Positions 33,598-42,812 of a DNA stretch of 51,966 nucleotides are shown in pieces. Source of the stretch: an uncultured Acetatifactor sp. (GTDB taxonomy: Bacteria; Bacillota; Clostridia; Lachnospirales; Lachnospiraceae). The position numbers and the translations under genes were made by a program. The notes beneath the pieces are model-generated. The model was not told the origin of the DNA, did no database searches, and saw only the letters and a program-made list of their open reading frames with translations. The first letter of the stretch is position 1, and each line of letters starts with the position of its first letter. Location of the stretch: NCBI GenBank assembly GCA_934433135.1, contig CAKRZO010000025.1:1-51966 (forward strand), in the 5' to 3' direction.

Positions 33598-34972
33598 GAC
33601 AGAAAAATTCCGGGAAAATCGGAAAAAGGGAATATGTCGGATGTTTTTGGGGGTGTTCTGCCTGCTTGCGGTATGTGCGGGGACGCTATCCGCATGTGGA
33701 GTGTTCTCCGGAGAGGGGGAACATCCCGGACTCGGAGAATATTTTCCCGGATATGGTATAGGGAGGAATGAAAAAGAGGAGAAGGAGCAGGCAGACATTG
33801 TGAGAATTCCGGTTATTTTTACGGTGGATCCCACTACCGGAAAGAAAAACAATCAGGAACTTGCCGAAGCATTTAATAAAACCTATGAAGGGAAGTACAT
33901 TCTGGATGTGGAATGGGTGTTGGAAACAGAAGAGGAATACCGGCAGAATCTGAAACGTATGAATGTAACGGATAAGCTTCCGGCTGTAATTTATGATGTC
34001 TGCACCATCCCGGCCTTTTATCAGATGATGGTGGAGGAGGGCAGAATGGAAAATCTGGATCCGTATCTGGAAAAAGATCCGGGGTGGAGGGAAGCGATAG
34101 AACCTGCCGTTTTAAAGGCCTGCACTTATGCAGAGGGAGAAATTTATTTGGGACCGATCAGCACGGCGGCCTTTACCTGCTCCGGGATGTACTGGAATGC
34201 AGAACTGTTTGAACAGGCACAGATTGAAAAATTTCCGGAGACATGGGAAGAGTTCTGGGAGTGCTGTGAGCACCTGAAAGACTGCAGGATCACGCCGCTG
34301 TCCCTGCATACCGAAGGAACCGGCTGGGCGCCTATGCTGATTGCCACAGCGGCGGTGGCACAGACAAGCCAGGGAGAAGCCTTCTTACGTCTTACGCTGC
34401 CGGATAGTTACAACAATGAAAGCGGGTTAAGGCTGGGAAGTACATTGCAGAAACTATTTGAATATACCACGGAAGATGCGCTGCATTCGGATTTTGATGT
34501 GGCTTATAATAATTTTTTCTCCGGAAGGTGCGCCATGCTTCCTAACGGTTATTGGATGATGGAACAGATCCCGCAGGAATGGAAGGAAAAAATTCATTTT
34601 TCCGCTTTCCCGGAAAATACCCTGGTGGCTTCACCTGAGACATTCGGATGGGCGGTGGTAGCGGATTACGGAGAAGAGGTGAAAGAGGCAGCTGTGGAGT
34701 TCTTGAAATTCCGGACCTTTTATAATCAGCAGGAAAAAGAAAGATTGTTTTCCGCAGATGCATCGGAAGAGGCGGATATTTTATCGGATTATCGGAAAGC
34801 CTATTCGGAAGCGGTTAAGATTATTCCCAATTATCAGGTGAAGTGGAATTCCATCCTGCAGGAAGAGACCCTCGGCGAAATTCTCCCTCTTTTAGCGGAA
34901 AAAAAGAAAACTCCCCAGGATTTTGTGCAGATGGCAGACGAAAGCATAAAAGAATATCAGGCGGAAAAATAA
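33587..34972 (+). CDS. Lipoprotein solute-binding protein linked to the kinase
   Basis: 461 residues. ATG 33587 lies inside the kinase gene, 12 bases after AGGAGG. Signal peptide with lipobox TLSAC (Cys37). The body is an extracellular sugar-binding protein of the family-1 type (ELAEAFNKTYEGKYILDVEW, TAAFTCSGMYWNAELFEQA). Because it is translationally tied to the sensor and separated by 250 bases from the importer genes, it probably presents ligand to the kinase (a three-component sensor) instead of, or besides, serving transport. That role is inferred. Confidence 0.88.
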   Translation: MEIKTEKFRENRKKGICRMFLGVFCLLAVCAGTLSACGVFSGEGEHPGLGEYFPGYGIGRNEKEEKEQADIVRIPVIFTVDPTTGKKNNQELAEAFNKTYEGKYILDVEWVLETEEEYRQNLKRMNVTDKLPAVIYDVCTIPAFYQMMVEEGRMENLDPYLEKDPGWREAIEPAVLKACTYAEGEIYLGPISTAAFTCSGMYWNAELFEQAQIEKFPETWEEFWECCEHLKDCRITPLSLHTEGTGWAPMLIATAAVAQTSQGEAFLRLTLPDSYNNESGLRLGSTLQKLFEYTTEDALHSDFDVAYNNFFSGRCAMLPNGYWMMEQIPQEWKEKIHFSAFPENTLVASPETFGWAVVADYGEEVKEAAVEFLKFRTFYNQQEKERLFSADASEEADILSDYRKAYSEAVKIIPNYQVKWNSILQEETLGEILPLLAEKKKTPQDFVQMADESIKEYQAEK

Positions 34973-35222
34973 TTGATTGACAGCATATTTCTGAGGTATA
35001 TTTTTTTGCATTTTATGTAAAATATTTGATAATGGTTTTTGCTGTTTTGCTGTTAAGATAGATTCACAACAAAGTAAACAGCAAGTGCAGCAAAGATGCC
35101 GTATCGGCAGTACGGCGTGCAAAGGGAGTGAAACCGATGATGCGGCAGCTTCAGCCAGGTTATCCGGTGACACTAACGGAAGGACGTTGTACCGGCTGCA
35201 AAAAAGAAAGAGGGAAAAAGGT
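34973..35222 (+). promoter_or_regulatory. Leader and control region of the sugar importer operon
   Basis: 250 bases. TTGACA (about 34977) may be a -35 box, with only a weak -10 partner. Two abutting TTTTGCTG units (35037-35044, 35045-35052) form a tandem repeat suited to an AraC-type regulator such as the upstream YesN protein. Downstream, GCCGTA/TACGGC (about 35098-35116) and further GC-rich inverted segments up to 35190 suggest a folded mRNA leader. No known riboswitch class could be matched with confidence. Confidence 0.5.
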
Positions 35223-36512
35223 ATGAAAAAAGGAAAACGTTGGCTTGCTTTAGGTATGGTAATGCTGTTGGCAGTAGGAATGCTTGCGGGATGCGGTAAG
35301 AAGAAGGCAGGATCGGTTTATTATCTGAACTTTAAGCCCGAGCAGGATGAACAATGGCAGGAACTGGCTAAGGCCTATACGGAAGAAACCGGTGTGGAAG
35401 TAACAGTCGTTACCGCAGCAGCCGGTAATTATGAAACAACACTTATGAGTGAAATGGGTAAGAGCGGAGCTCCTACCATGTTCCAGGTAAACGGACCGGT
35501 AGGACTTGCAAACTGGAAAGATTATTGCTATGATCTGTCCGGATCTAAAGTTTACGGAGAACTTACCAGTGAGGATTATGCGTTAAAGGATGGCGATGCA
35601 GTAGCAGGTATTGCTTATGTTATTGAGTCTTACGGACTGATCTGCAACAAGACTTTGCTTGCAAAAGCAGGGTACGGCATTGAGGATATTCAGTCCTTCG
35701 CAGATTTAAAAAAGGTAGCTGAAGATATTACCGCTCGTTCCGGTGAGCTTGGATTTGCTGCATTTACTTCCGCAGGTATGGATGGCAGCTCCGACTGGCG
35801 TTTTAAGACCCATTTGGCAAACCTTCCCATTTACTTCGAATATAAAGAAGACGGTATCGGTTCTACGGCAGCCATTAAAGGCACTTACCTTGACAACTAT
35901 CGTAACATCTGGGATCTGTATATTAACAACAGTACCTGTGATGGCAAAGATCTGGCAGCTAAGACAGGTGATGATTCCAGAAATGAGTTCTTAAACAAAG
36001 AAGCAGTATTCTTCCAGAATGGTTCCTGGGAATACGGCAATCTGGTAGGAGACGGCAAATTTACGGATGATGATCTGGCAATGATTCCCATTTATATCGG
36101 TGCAGGCGATGAGGCCAACCAGGGACTTTGCACAGGTACTGAGAACTACTGGTGCGTAAACGGTCAGGCCAGAGAAGAAGATATTCAGGCGACACTTGAT
36201 TTCATGTACTGGTGTGTAACTTCCGATCAGGGAACTACCAGCCTGGCACAGAAGATGAACTTTGTTATTCCTTTTAAGAAAGCACTGGATTCCGATAATC
36301 TGTTCGTAAAACAAGACAGAGAGTATACGAAGGAAGGAAAGACTCCTGTTTCATGGAACTTCCCGACGATGCCTTCCGAAGAATGGAAAAACGGTGTAGG
36401 TTCTGCTCTGACCGCTTATGCGGCAGATGAAACAGATGCCAACTGGGATGCAGTAGTAAGTGCATTTGTAGACGGATGGGCAACAGAGTATCAATTAAGC
36501 AATCAGAAATAA
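35223..36512 (+). CDS. ABC importer sugar-binding lipoprotein (maltodextrin type)
   Basis: 429 residues from ATG 35223; a longer in-frame ORF upstream runs through the leader and is not accepted. Lipobox MLAGC (Cys24). The mature part is a family-1 binding protein: VYYLNFKPEQDEQWQELAKA, TMFQVNGPVGLANWKDYCYD and aromatic ligand-contact residues towards the C-terminus (GTENYWCVNG, FMYWCVTSDQ). Codon use is biased towards highly expressed codons compared with neighbours, as usual for binding proteins. A strong hairpin after the stop separates it from the permeases. Substrate inferred from the glycogen phosphorylase and MalQ genes: starch-derived maltodextrins. Confidence 0.92.
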   Translation: MKKGKRWLALGMVMLLAVGMLAGCGKKKAGSVYYLNFKPEQDEQWQELAKAYTEETGVEVTVVTAAAGNYETTLMSEMGKSGAPTMFQVNGPVGLANWKDYCYDLSGSKVYGELTSEDYALKDGDAVAGIAYVIESYGLICNKTLLAKAGYGIEDIQSFADLKKVAEDITARSGELGFAAFTSAGMDGSSDWRFKTHLANLPIYFEYKEDGIGSTAAIKGTYLDNYRNIWDLYINNSTCDGKDLAAKTGDDSRNEFLNKEAVFFQNGSWEYGNLVGDGKFTDDDLAMIPIYIGAGDEANQGLCTGTENYWCVNGQAREEDIQATLDFMYWCVTSDQGTTSLAQKMNFVIPFKKALDSDNLFVKQDREYTKEGKTPVSWNFPTMPSEEWKNGVGSALTAYAADETDANWDAVVSAFVDGWATEYQLSNQK

Positions 36513-36529
36513 TAAAAAAGCAGAATAAG

Positions 36530-36567
36530 AAATGGGCAGGCAGGTGTGTTATGCCTGCCCATTTCTC
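36530..36567 (+). terminator. Intercistronic hairpin between binding protein and permease genes
   Basis: GAAATGGGCAGGCA pairs with TGCCTGCCCATTTC around loop GGTGTGTTA. With no strong T run after it, it is likely a partial terminator or mRNA stabiliser that keeps binding-protein mRNA above permease mRNA, as in other mal operons. Confidence 0.75.
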
Positions 36568-36587
36568 AGTGCGGAATGGAGATTCTT

Positions 36588-37439
36588 ATGGAGAAGGCAT
36601 TAAAGAAAAGCGCGCCGATTTTTGTCCTTCCTACATTGGCGGCATTTTTGATCGGATTTATCATACCGTTTATTCAGGGGTTATATTTATCTTTTTGCCA
36701 GTTTACAACCGTAAGCAATGCCAAATGGGTAGGACTGGAAAATTATAAAGAGGCAGTGCTGGACGACTCTTTCGGGCGGGCTTTCCTCTTTACCGTGCTT
36801 TTTGCTGTGGTATCTGTCCTTACCATCAATCTTCTGGCATTTGGGCTGGCGCTTTTTCTGACCAGAAAAATTAAGGGCACAAATCTGTTCCGTACGGTTT
36901 TCTTTATGCCCAATCTGATTGGCGGCATTGTGCTTGGTTATATCTGGCAGATTCTGATTAACTGTGTCCTGACCCTGGCAGGAGAACCGCTCCTGGCATT
37001 AAATACTTCGGCAGGATACTGGGGAATGATTATTCTTATGGGATGGCAGCAGATCGGTTACATGATGATTATTTATATTGCCGGTCTTCAGAATGTACCG
37101 GATTCCCTGATTGAGGCAGCAGAGATAGACGGCGCCAACAAATGGCAGATTCTGTTGAAAGTAAAACTGCCTATGGTAATGTCATCTGTTACGATTTGTA
37201 TCTTTTTGACGCTGACCAACTCCTTTAAATTGTTCGACCAGAACCTTGCGCTGACCGGTGGGGATCCGAATCACAGCACAGAAATGCTTGCGTTGAATAT
37301 CTATCAGACATTCTATGCAAGATCTGGTATGCAGTGGAAAGGATACGGACAGGCAAAGGCCGTTATTTTCTGTATCCTGGTAATTGTAATTTCTCTCTTC
37401 CAGCTTAAGGCGACAAGATCAAAGGAGGTGCAGCAGTGA
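36588..37439 (+). CDS. ABC sugar permease, MalF-like
   Basis: 283 residues from ATG 36588 (GGAGATTCTT upstream); the longer frame from 36546 would start within the hairpin. Six membrane helices. The coupling (EAA) loop is LIEAAEIDGANKWQILLKVK near residue 185, the contact site for the ATPase. It pairs with the next permease to form the membrane pore. Its stop overlaps the start of the second permease. Confidence 0.92.
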   Translation: MEKALKKSAPIFVLPTLAAFLIGFIIPFIQGLYLSFCQFTTVSNAKWVGLENYKEAVLDDSFGRAFLFTVLFAVVSVLTINLLAFGLALFLTRKIKGTNLFRTVFFMPNLIGGIVLGYIWQILINCVLTLAGEPLLALNTSAGYWGMIILMGWQQIGYMMIIYIAGLQNVPDSLIEAAEIDGANKWQILLKVKLPMVMSSVTICIFLTLTNSFKLFDQNLALTGGDPNHSTEMLALNIYQTFYARSGMQWKGYGQAKAVIFCILVIVISLFQLKATRSKEVQQ

Positions 37440-38281
37440 TGAAAAATAAGAAAAAAGGAATCGGACTGTTCTGGACGATTCTTCTTACAATAATTTCTCT
37501 GCTGTGGGTATATCCGGTATTCATGATTCTATTTAACTCTCTGAAGAAAGAATCGGCAATCAGTACAGGCAGTGTATTTAAATTACCTGTAACGGATACT
37601 TTTGCGGGGCTTGCAAACTACGTGGATGCGATTGCTTCCAAGGGATTTTTAAGCAGCTTGGGCTACAGTTTATTTATTACGGTGACTTCCGTTGCTGCGA
37701 TTTTGGTTTTTTGCTCTATGTGTGCCTGGTATATTACCCGTGTGCAGACTGTTTTTTCAAAAATTTTATACTTCCTTTTTGTCTTTTCCATGGTAGTGCC
37801 TTTCCAGATGGTTATGTTTACGCTGTCGCAGACTGCGGACAGACTGTATCTGAATACACCGTGGGATATTTGGGTGATTTATCTTGGATTCGGTGCCGGA
37901 CTTGCCGTATTCATGTTCTGCGGTTTTGTCAAATCCATACCGGTGGAAGTCGAGGAGGCGGCGCTGATTGACGGTTGTAACCCGATTCAGACGTTTTTTA
38001 AGATTGATGTCCATATGCTGGGAAGCACCATGATTTCCGTGGGCATTTTGGAAGCCATGTGGGTATGGAACGACTACCTTCTGCCGACGCTGGTATTGGA
38101 TATCCGGAAATATAAAACCATTCCTATGCTGATCCAGTATTTCCGGGGAAGTTACGGCCGGGTGGAAATGGGACCTATGATGGCAAGTATTATGTTGACA
38201 ATTATACCGATTGTAATTGTATATTTAGCCGGTCAAAAATACATTATAAAGGGTGTAACATCCGGAGCCGTGAAAGGGTAA
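37436..38281 (+). CDS. ABC sugar permease, MalG-like
   Basis: 281 residues. AAAGGAGG lies 7 bases before GTG 37436 and 10 before ATG 37439; either can be the start. Six membrane helices with the EAA loop VEEAALIDGCNPIQTFFKID near residue 180. No ATPase gene occurs in the operon, so a shared MsmK/MalK-type ATPase encoded elsewhere must energise the importer, as is common in Firmicutes. Confidence 0.92.
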   Translation: MMKNKKKGIGLFWTILLTIISLLWVYPVFMILFNSLKKESAISTGSVFKLPVTDTFAGLANYVDAIASKGFLSSLGYSLFITVTSVAAILVFCSMCAWYITRVQTVFSKILYFLFVFSMVVPFQMVMFTLSQTADRLYLNTPWDIWVIYLGFGAGLAVFMFCGFVKSIPVEVEEAALIDGCNPIQTFFKIDVHMLGSTMISVGILEAMWVWNDYLLPTLVLDIRKYKTIPMLIQYFRGSYGRVEMGPMMASIMLTIIPIVIVYLAGQKYIIKGVTSGAVKG

Positions 38282-38336
38282 TAGGAGACGGATAAAAAGG
38301 CAGAATGAAGGAAATGGGATAAAGGAGAAGAGTCCG

Positions 38337-40631
38337 ATGGAGAAGGGAAAGTTGCTTGACGAAACGTTATCACACAATTTAATGGGAAAGTCGCTTAAAG
38401 AGGCTTCTGACAGAGAAGTTTACGAAGCGCTTCTTATGACAGTGAAAGAACTGGCTAAAGAGCGTGAGGTTTCTTCCAAACGGGAAAGCAAGAAAAAGAT
38501 TTATTATATTTCTGCAGAGTTTCTGATCGGAAAGCTTCTTTCCAATAATCTGATCAATCTGGGAATTTATGAGGAAGTAAAAGAGCTTCTTGCCGAAAAC
38601 GGAAAATGTCTGGCGGCGATCGAAGAGATAGAGCCGGAACCTTCTTTGGGAAACGGAGGTCTGGGAAGGCTTGCCGCCTGTTTCCTGGATTCTATGGCAA
38701 CGTTAGGATTAAACGGAGACGGCATCGGATTAAATTATCATCTGGGACTTTTCCGACAGAAGTTTGAAAAGGAATTGCAGAAAGAATTGCCGAATCCCTG
38801 GATGGAGAAAAAAAGCTGGCTGACCGAGACCGGAGCTTCCTATCCGGTAGCTTTTGCAGACAGAACCGTTTTGGCAAAGAGATACGATATTGATGTAACC
38901 GGATTTGAAAACAGAACCAACAAATTACATTTGTTTGACCTGGATTCTGTAGATGAATCCATTGTTAAAGATGGGATTTCCTTTGACAAAACGGACATTG
39001 AGCATAATCTTACTCTGTTTCTCTATCCGGATGACTCCGATGAAGAAGGCAAGCTTCTTCGGGTTTACCAGCAGTATTTTATGGTAAGCTGTGCCGCGCA
39101 GTTGATTCTGGAGGAAAGTCTGCAAAGAGGATCAGACCTTCATGATCTTTTTGAATATGCGGTTATTCAGATCAATGATACTCATCCTACCATGATTATA
39201 CCGGAACTGATTCGTCTTCTGACCCAAAAAGGAATTGAGATGGAAGAAGCAATTTCCATTGTATCTAAGACCTGCGCCTACACCAATCATACCATACTTG
39301 CGGAAGCTTTGGAAAAGTGGCCGCTTTCTTTCCTGCAGAAGGTGGCCCCGCAGATTGTTCCCATTATCGAAGTACTGGATGATAAGGTAAGAAGAAAATA
39401 TGCCCATACGCCGCACATCTCGCCGGAAGAGGTGGCGATTATCGATGCATCGGATGTTGTGCACATGGCGCATATAGACATTCATTACGGATTTTCTGTA
39501 AATGGTGTGGCATCTCTTCATACCGAAATCCTAAAACAAACCGAACTGCATTCCTTTTATCAGCTCTATCCTGAGAAGTTTAATAATAAGACCAACGGGA
39601 TTACTTTCCGCAGATGGCTTTTGCACTGTAATCCGGCATTGACTGCATTGATTGATGAAACGATCGGGACGGAATATAAAAAAGATGCCATGAAGCTTGA
39701 AAAGCTCCTTGCGTTCCGGCAGGATGAAACTTTTAAACGAAAACTTCTTGATGTAAAAAGAAACAATAAGAAAGAGTTATGCGATTACCTTAAGAAAACG
39801 CAGAACATTATCCTAAACCCCGACAGTATCTTTGACGTACAGATCAAGCGGCTTCATGAATATAAAAGGCAGCAGATGAATGCGTTGTATGCCATTGACA
39901 AGTATCTGGAAATCAAAGAAGGGAAACTTCCGGTAAGACCGATTACCATGATTTTCGGAGCAAAGGCAGCGCCGGCTTATATTATTGCCAAGGATATCAT
40001 TCATCTGATTCTGTGCTTGCAGGAACTGATCGAAAACGATCCGGAAGTAAACCCGTATCTTAAAGTGGTGATGGTGGAAAATTATAATGTGACACTGGCG
40101 GAAAAATTAATTCCGGCCAGTGACCTTTCCGAACAGATTTCACTGGCTTCCAAAGAGGCAAGCGGTACGGGAAATATGAAATTTATGCTCAACGGAGCTC
40201 TGACGCTGGGAACGAGGGACGGAGCCAATGTAGAAATTTCCGAACTGGTGGGAGAAGAAAATATCTTTATCTTCGGTGCTTCCAGCAAAGAGGTCATAGA
40301 GCATTATAAAAAAGCGGATTATTCCTCAAGAGCCATTTATGAAAAGGATCCGGTAATTAAGAGAGCGGTGGATTTTATTACCGGACCTGAACTTCTTAAG
40401 ATCGGGCGAGAAGAGAATCTGTCCAGATTAAAGAAGGAACTTCTGAATAAGGACTGGTTTATGACGCTTTTGGATTTTGAGGCGTATAAAAAGAAGAAAG
40501 AAGAGGCCTTTGCTGCTTATGAAGATAGAGGAGCTTTTGCGGAAAAAATGATTGTTAATATTGCAAAGGCCGGGTATTTTTCATCCGACCGAACGATTGC
40601 AGAGTACAACAGAGATATCTGGAAGGCTTAG
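38337..40631 (+). CDS. glgP: Glycogen/maltodextrin phosphorylase
   Basis: 764 residues of glycosyltransferase family 35. Early motifs are KKIYYISAEFLIGKLLSNNL and EPEPSLGNGGLGRLAACFLD. The pyridoxal-phosphate site is EASGTGNMKFMLNGALTLG, with the Lys in NMKF binding the cofactor. The enzyme releases glucose 1-phosphate from alpha-1,4-glucans in the cytoplasm. Somewhat shorter than the ~800 residues of many relatives, but all core motifs are present. The gene follows the permeases by 55 bases, so imported maltodextrins are the probable substrate and MalQ the partner. Confidence 0.97.
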   Translation: MEKGKLLDETLSHNLMGKSLKEASDREVYEALLMTVKELAKEREVSSKRESKKKIYYISAEFLIGKLLSNNLINLGIYEEVKELLAENGKCLAAIEEIEPEPSLGNGGLGRLAACFLDSMATLGLNGDGIGLNYHLGLFRQKFEKELQKELPNPWMEKKSWLTETGASYPVAFADRTVLAKRYDIDVTGFENRTNKLHLFDLDSVDESIVKDGISFDKTDIEHNLTLFLYPDDSDEEGKLLRVYQQYFMVSCAAQLILEESLQRGSDLHDLFEYAVIQINDTHPTMIIPELIRLLTQKGIEMEEAISIVSKTCAYTNHTILAEALEKWPLSFLQKVAPQIVPIIEVLDDKVRRKYAHTPHISPEEVAIIDASDVVHMAHIDIHYGFSVNGVASLHTEILKQTELHSFYQLYPEKFNNKTNGITFRRWLLHCNPALTALIDETIGTEYKKDAMKLEKLLAFRQDETFKRKLLDVKRNNKKELCDYLKKTQNIILNPDSIFDVQIKRLHEYKRQQMNALYAIDKYLEIKEGKLPVRPITMIFGAKAAPAYIIAKDIIHLILCLQELIENDPEVNPYLKVVMVENYNVTLAEKLIPASDLSEQISLASKEASGTGNMKFMLNGALTLGTRDGANVEISELVGEENIFIFGASSKEVIEHYKKADYSSRAIYEKDPVIKRAVDFITGPELLKIGREENLSRLKKELLNKDWFMTLLDFEAYKKKKEEAFAAYEDRGAFAEKMIVNIAKAGYFSSDRTIAEYNRDIWKA

Positions 40632-40656
40632 GCAAGGTTTAAAGGAGGTTGTGCAT

Positions 40657-42135
40657 ATGCGTCAAAGCGGTGTTTTGATGCCGGTTTTTTCCCTGCCGTC
40701 GAAATACGGGATCGGCTGTTTTTCCGGGGAAGCCTATGAATTTGTGGATCAACTGAAAGCTGCAGGGCAGAAGAAATGGCAGATTCTGCCGTTGGGTCCT
40801 ACAGGGTACGGAGATTCTCCGTACCAGTCTTTTTCCACGTTTGCGGGAAATCCTTATTTTATCGATCCGCAGACTCTTGTACGCGAGGGACTTTTACAAG
40901 AGAATGACTGCGAAGAGTGCCTCGGAAGTCTCAGCGAAGAAGAGAAAATCGATTACGAGTTTTTGTACGCTCATCGTTTTTTGCTTCTGCGCCGTGCTTT
41001 TGAGCGTTTTAAACCAAATGAAGAGTACCATAAATTTGTGGAGAAAAATGAAGATTGGCTGACGGACTATTGCCTTTTTATGGCCATTAAGGACAGCCAG
41101 GGCGGACGAAGCTTTAACGAGTGGAAAGAAGAGTACAGAAACCGGGATCCGGAGGCTCTTTGCAGGGCAAAAACGGAATTTTCAAGGGAAATGGATTTTT
41201 ACCGGTTCCAGCAGTACGAATTCCGTAAGCAGTGGGATACGCTCCATGCTTATGCCAATCGGCAGGGAATTGAGATCATTGGGGATATCCCGATTTATGT
41301 AGCTTTTGACAGTGCAGACACCTGGGCGGATCCGAAGCTTTTCCAGATCGGGGAAGATCATCTGCCGGTGGCAGTGGCGGGATGTCCGCCGGATGCTTTT
41401 TCCAGGACCGGGCAGCTTTGGGGAAATCCTCTGTTTGACTGGGAATATCATGAAAAGACCGGATATGCCTGGTGGATCAAGAGAATTGCCCATTGCTTTG
41501 AGCTGTATGATGTAGTAAGAATCGATCATTTCCGTGGATTCGATGAGTATTATGCGATTCCCTACGGGGATAAAACGGCGGAATTCGGGAAATGGATGCC
41601 GGGACCGGGTATGGATCTGTTCCGTACCATCCGGGAAAAACTCGGTGATCTTCCGATTATTGCGGAGGATCTGGGATTCCTTACGGATTCGGTAAGGAAA
41701 CTTCTTGCCGACTCCGGTTATCCGGGGATGAAAGTATTGCAGTTTGCTTTTGATTCCAGAGAACCGGGAAATTATTTGCCGCATACTTATCCATGCAACT
41801 GTGTAGTATATACCGGAACCCATGACAATACCACAACCCGCGGCTGGTTCCATGAGCTTTCCCGGGAGGGAAGGGAATTTGCACGAGAATATATGAGAAT
41901 ACCGGCATTGGACGAAGACAATCTGTCTTGGAACTTTATTGCACTTGCTATGGCGAGTGTTGCCGATTTATGTATCATTCCCATGCAGGATTACTTATGT
42001 CTGGATGAAAAGGCACGGATTAATACGCCTTCTACTCTGGGTGGCAACTGGACCTGGAGGATGAAAAGGGGCGCATTTGACCGGGATTTAATTGAAAAAA
42101 TGCACCGACTGGCCTGGTTATACGGCAGGTTGTAG
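40657..42135 (+). CDS. malQ: 4-alpha-glucanotransferase
   Basis: 492 residues of GH77. ATG 40657 has AAAGGAGG upstream; the longer ORF that begins inside glgP is not used. Motifs: LPLGPTGYGDSPYQSFSTFA, nucleophile Asp in VVRIDHFRGFDEYY, acid/base Glu in IIAEDLGFLT and the third acid in GTHDNTTTRGW. The enzyme disproportionates short maltodextrins so that phosphorylase can continue, giving glucose plus longer chains. It closes the operon and is followed by a terminator. Confidence 0.97.
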   Translation: MRQSGVLMPVFSLPSKYGIGCFSGEAYEFVDQLKAAGQKKWQILPLGPTGYGDSPYQSFSTFAGNPYFIDPQTLVREGLLQENDCEECLGSLSEEEKIDYEFLYAHRFLLLRRAFERFKPNEEYHKFVEKNEDWLTDYCLFMAIKDSQGGRSFNEWKEEYRNRDPEALCRAKTEFSREMDFYRFQQYEFRKQWDTLHAYANRQGIEIIGDIPIYVAFDSADTWADPKLFQIGEDHLPVAVAGCPPDAFSRTGQLWGNPLFDWEYHEKTGYAWWIKRIAHCFELYDVVRIDHFRGFDEYYAIPYGDKTAEFGKWMPGPGMDLFRTIREKLGDLPIIAEDLGFLTDSVRKLLADSGYPGMKVLQFAFDSREPGNYLPHTYPCNCVVYTGTHDNTTTRGWFHELSREGREFAREYMRIPALDEDNLSWNFIALAMASVADLCIIPMQDYLCLDEKARINTPSTLGGNWTWRMKRGAFDRDLIEKMHRLAWLYGRL

Positions 42136-42148
42136 AAGAAGTCTTATA

Positions 42149-42180
42149 ATGAGGGGCAAAAGGTATTTTGCCCCTCATTT
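42149..42180 (+). terminator. Rho-independent terminator after malQ
   Basis: ATGAGGGGCAAAA pairs with TTTTGCCCCTCAT around loop GGTA, followed by a short T run. Confidence 0.85.
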
Positions 42181-42346
42181 GATATCACGAATTGCTCCGC
42201 TGCAAAGCAGCTCCCGCAATTCTAAAACATTCGGAATCCGCTGATTTACTGCGTAAATCGCTACTTCCTCATGTTTGACGGGTCCCAAGTTCAAAAGCCT
42301 AATCGTGCAAGCACGAACGGCTTTTTGACCTTTTGACCCTGATATC
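42181..42346. repeat. Palindromic repeat family D (about 166 bp)
   Basis: Bounded by GATATC at both ends. Internal inverted pairs include GAATTGCTCCGCTGCAAAGC with its partner GCAGCTCCCGCAATTC, and CCTAATCGTGC/GCACGAACGG. Similar sequences occur between genes in Lachnospiraceae genomes (from memory). Only one copy is in this window, so the borders are approximate. Confidence 0.6.
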
Positions 42347-42491
42347 ATTTTATAAGTTTATCTTAGGATTCTTATCTTAAGAGATTTACAAATTCTGACA
42401 TAAAAGGTATGATAAATACGACAGAATATAGTTAGCGCAGACAAAAAAACAGGATTTTACCGATGATGAAACGTCTGCAGAAAGGATTGTT

Positions 42492-42713
42492 ATGAAAAAG
42501 TTGATTTTCGGTCTGGTTTTATTTTTAACAAGGATGTTATCCGATGCAGTATTACTCGGCGGTGCGATGGCCAATGAATGGGTAAATAACGGAAAGCTTT
42601 CCGCATTCTGGAATCTGTCGCAGTATGGTCTGATGCCGGCATTCTATTTGTTTGCGGTAACTGCATTCATCGGCCTGGTATTGGCAGTGTGGGGAATGCT
42701 GGAGAGAAAATGA
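42492..42713 (+). CDS. Small membrane protein
   Basis: 73 residues, ATG after GAAAGGATTGTT. Two hydrophobic segments (about 4-25 and 45-68: GLMPAFYLFAVTAFIGLVLA). No known family. It lies alone between repeat D and the acetyltransferase gene. Confidence 0.6.
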   Translation: MKKLIFGLVLFLTRMLSDAVLLGGAMANEWVNNGKLSAFWNLSQYGLMPAFYLFAVTAFIGLVLAVWGMLERK

Positions 42714-42812
42714 TGTGAAATTTGACACATGATTCCCTCAACGCCAGAGAATCTGCGGAATAGGGATCGCGTGAAAAATCGCGTTGATACGAGGAATGGA
42801 GGAACGCAACGT

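Noticed and set aside
35090..35200. Possible c-di-GMP (GEMM) or cobalamin riboswitch before the sugar-binding protein gene
   Set aside because: Short fragments (GTGCAAAGGGAG, AGCCAGGTTATCCGG) recall conserved parts, but the required paired 5' segment is absent and the order does not fit. Kept only as an unclassified structured leader.
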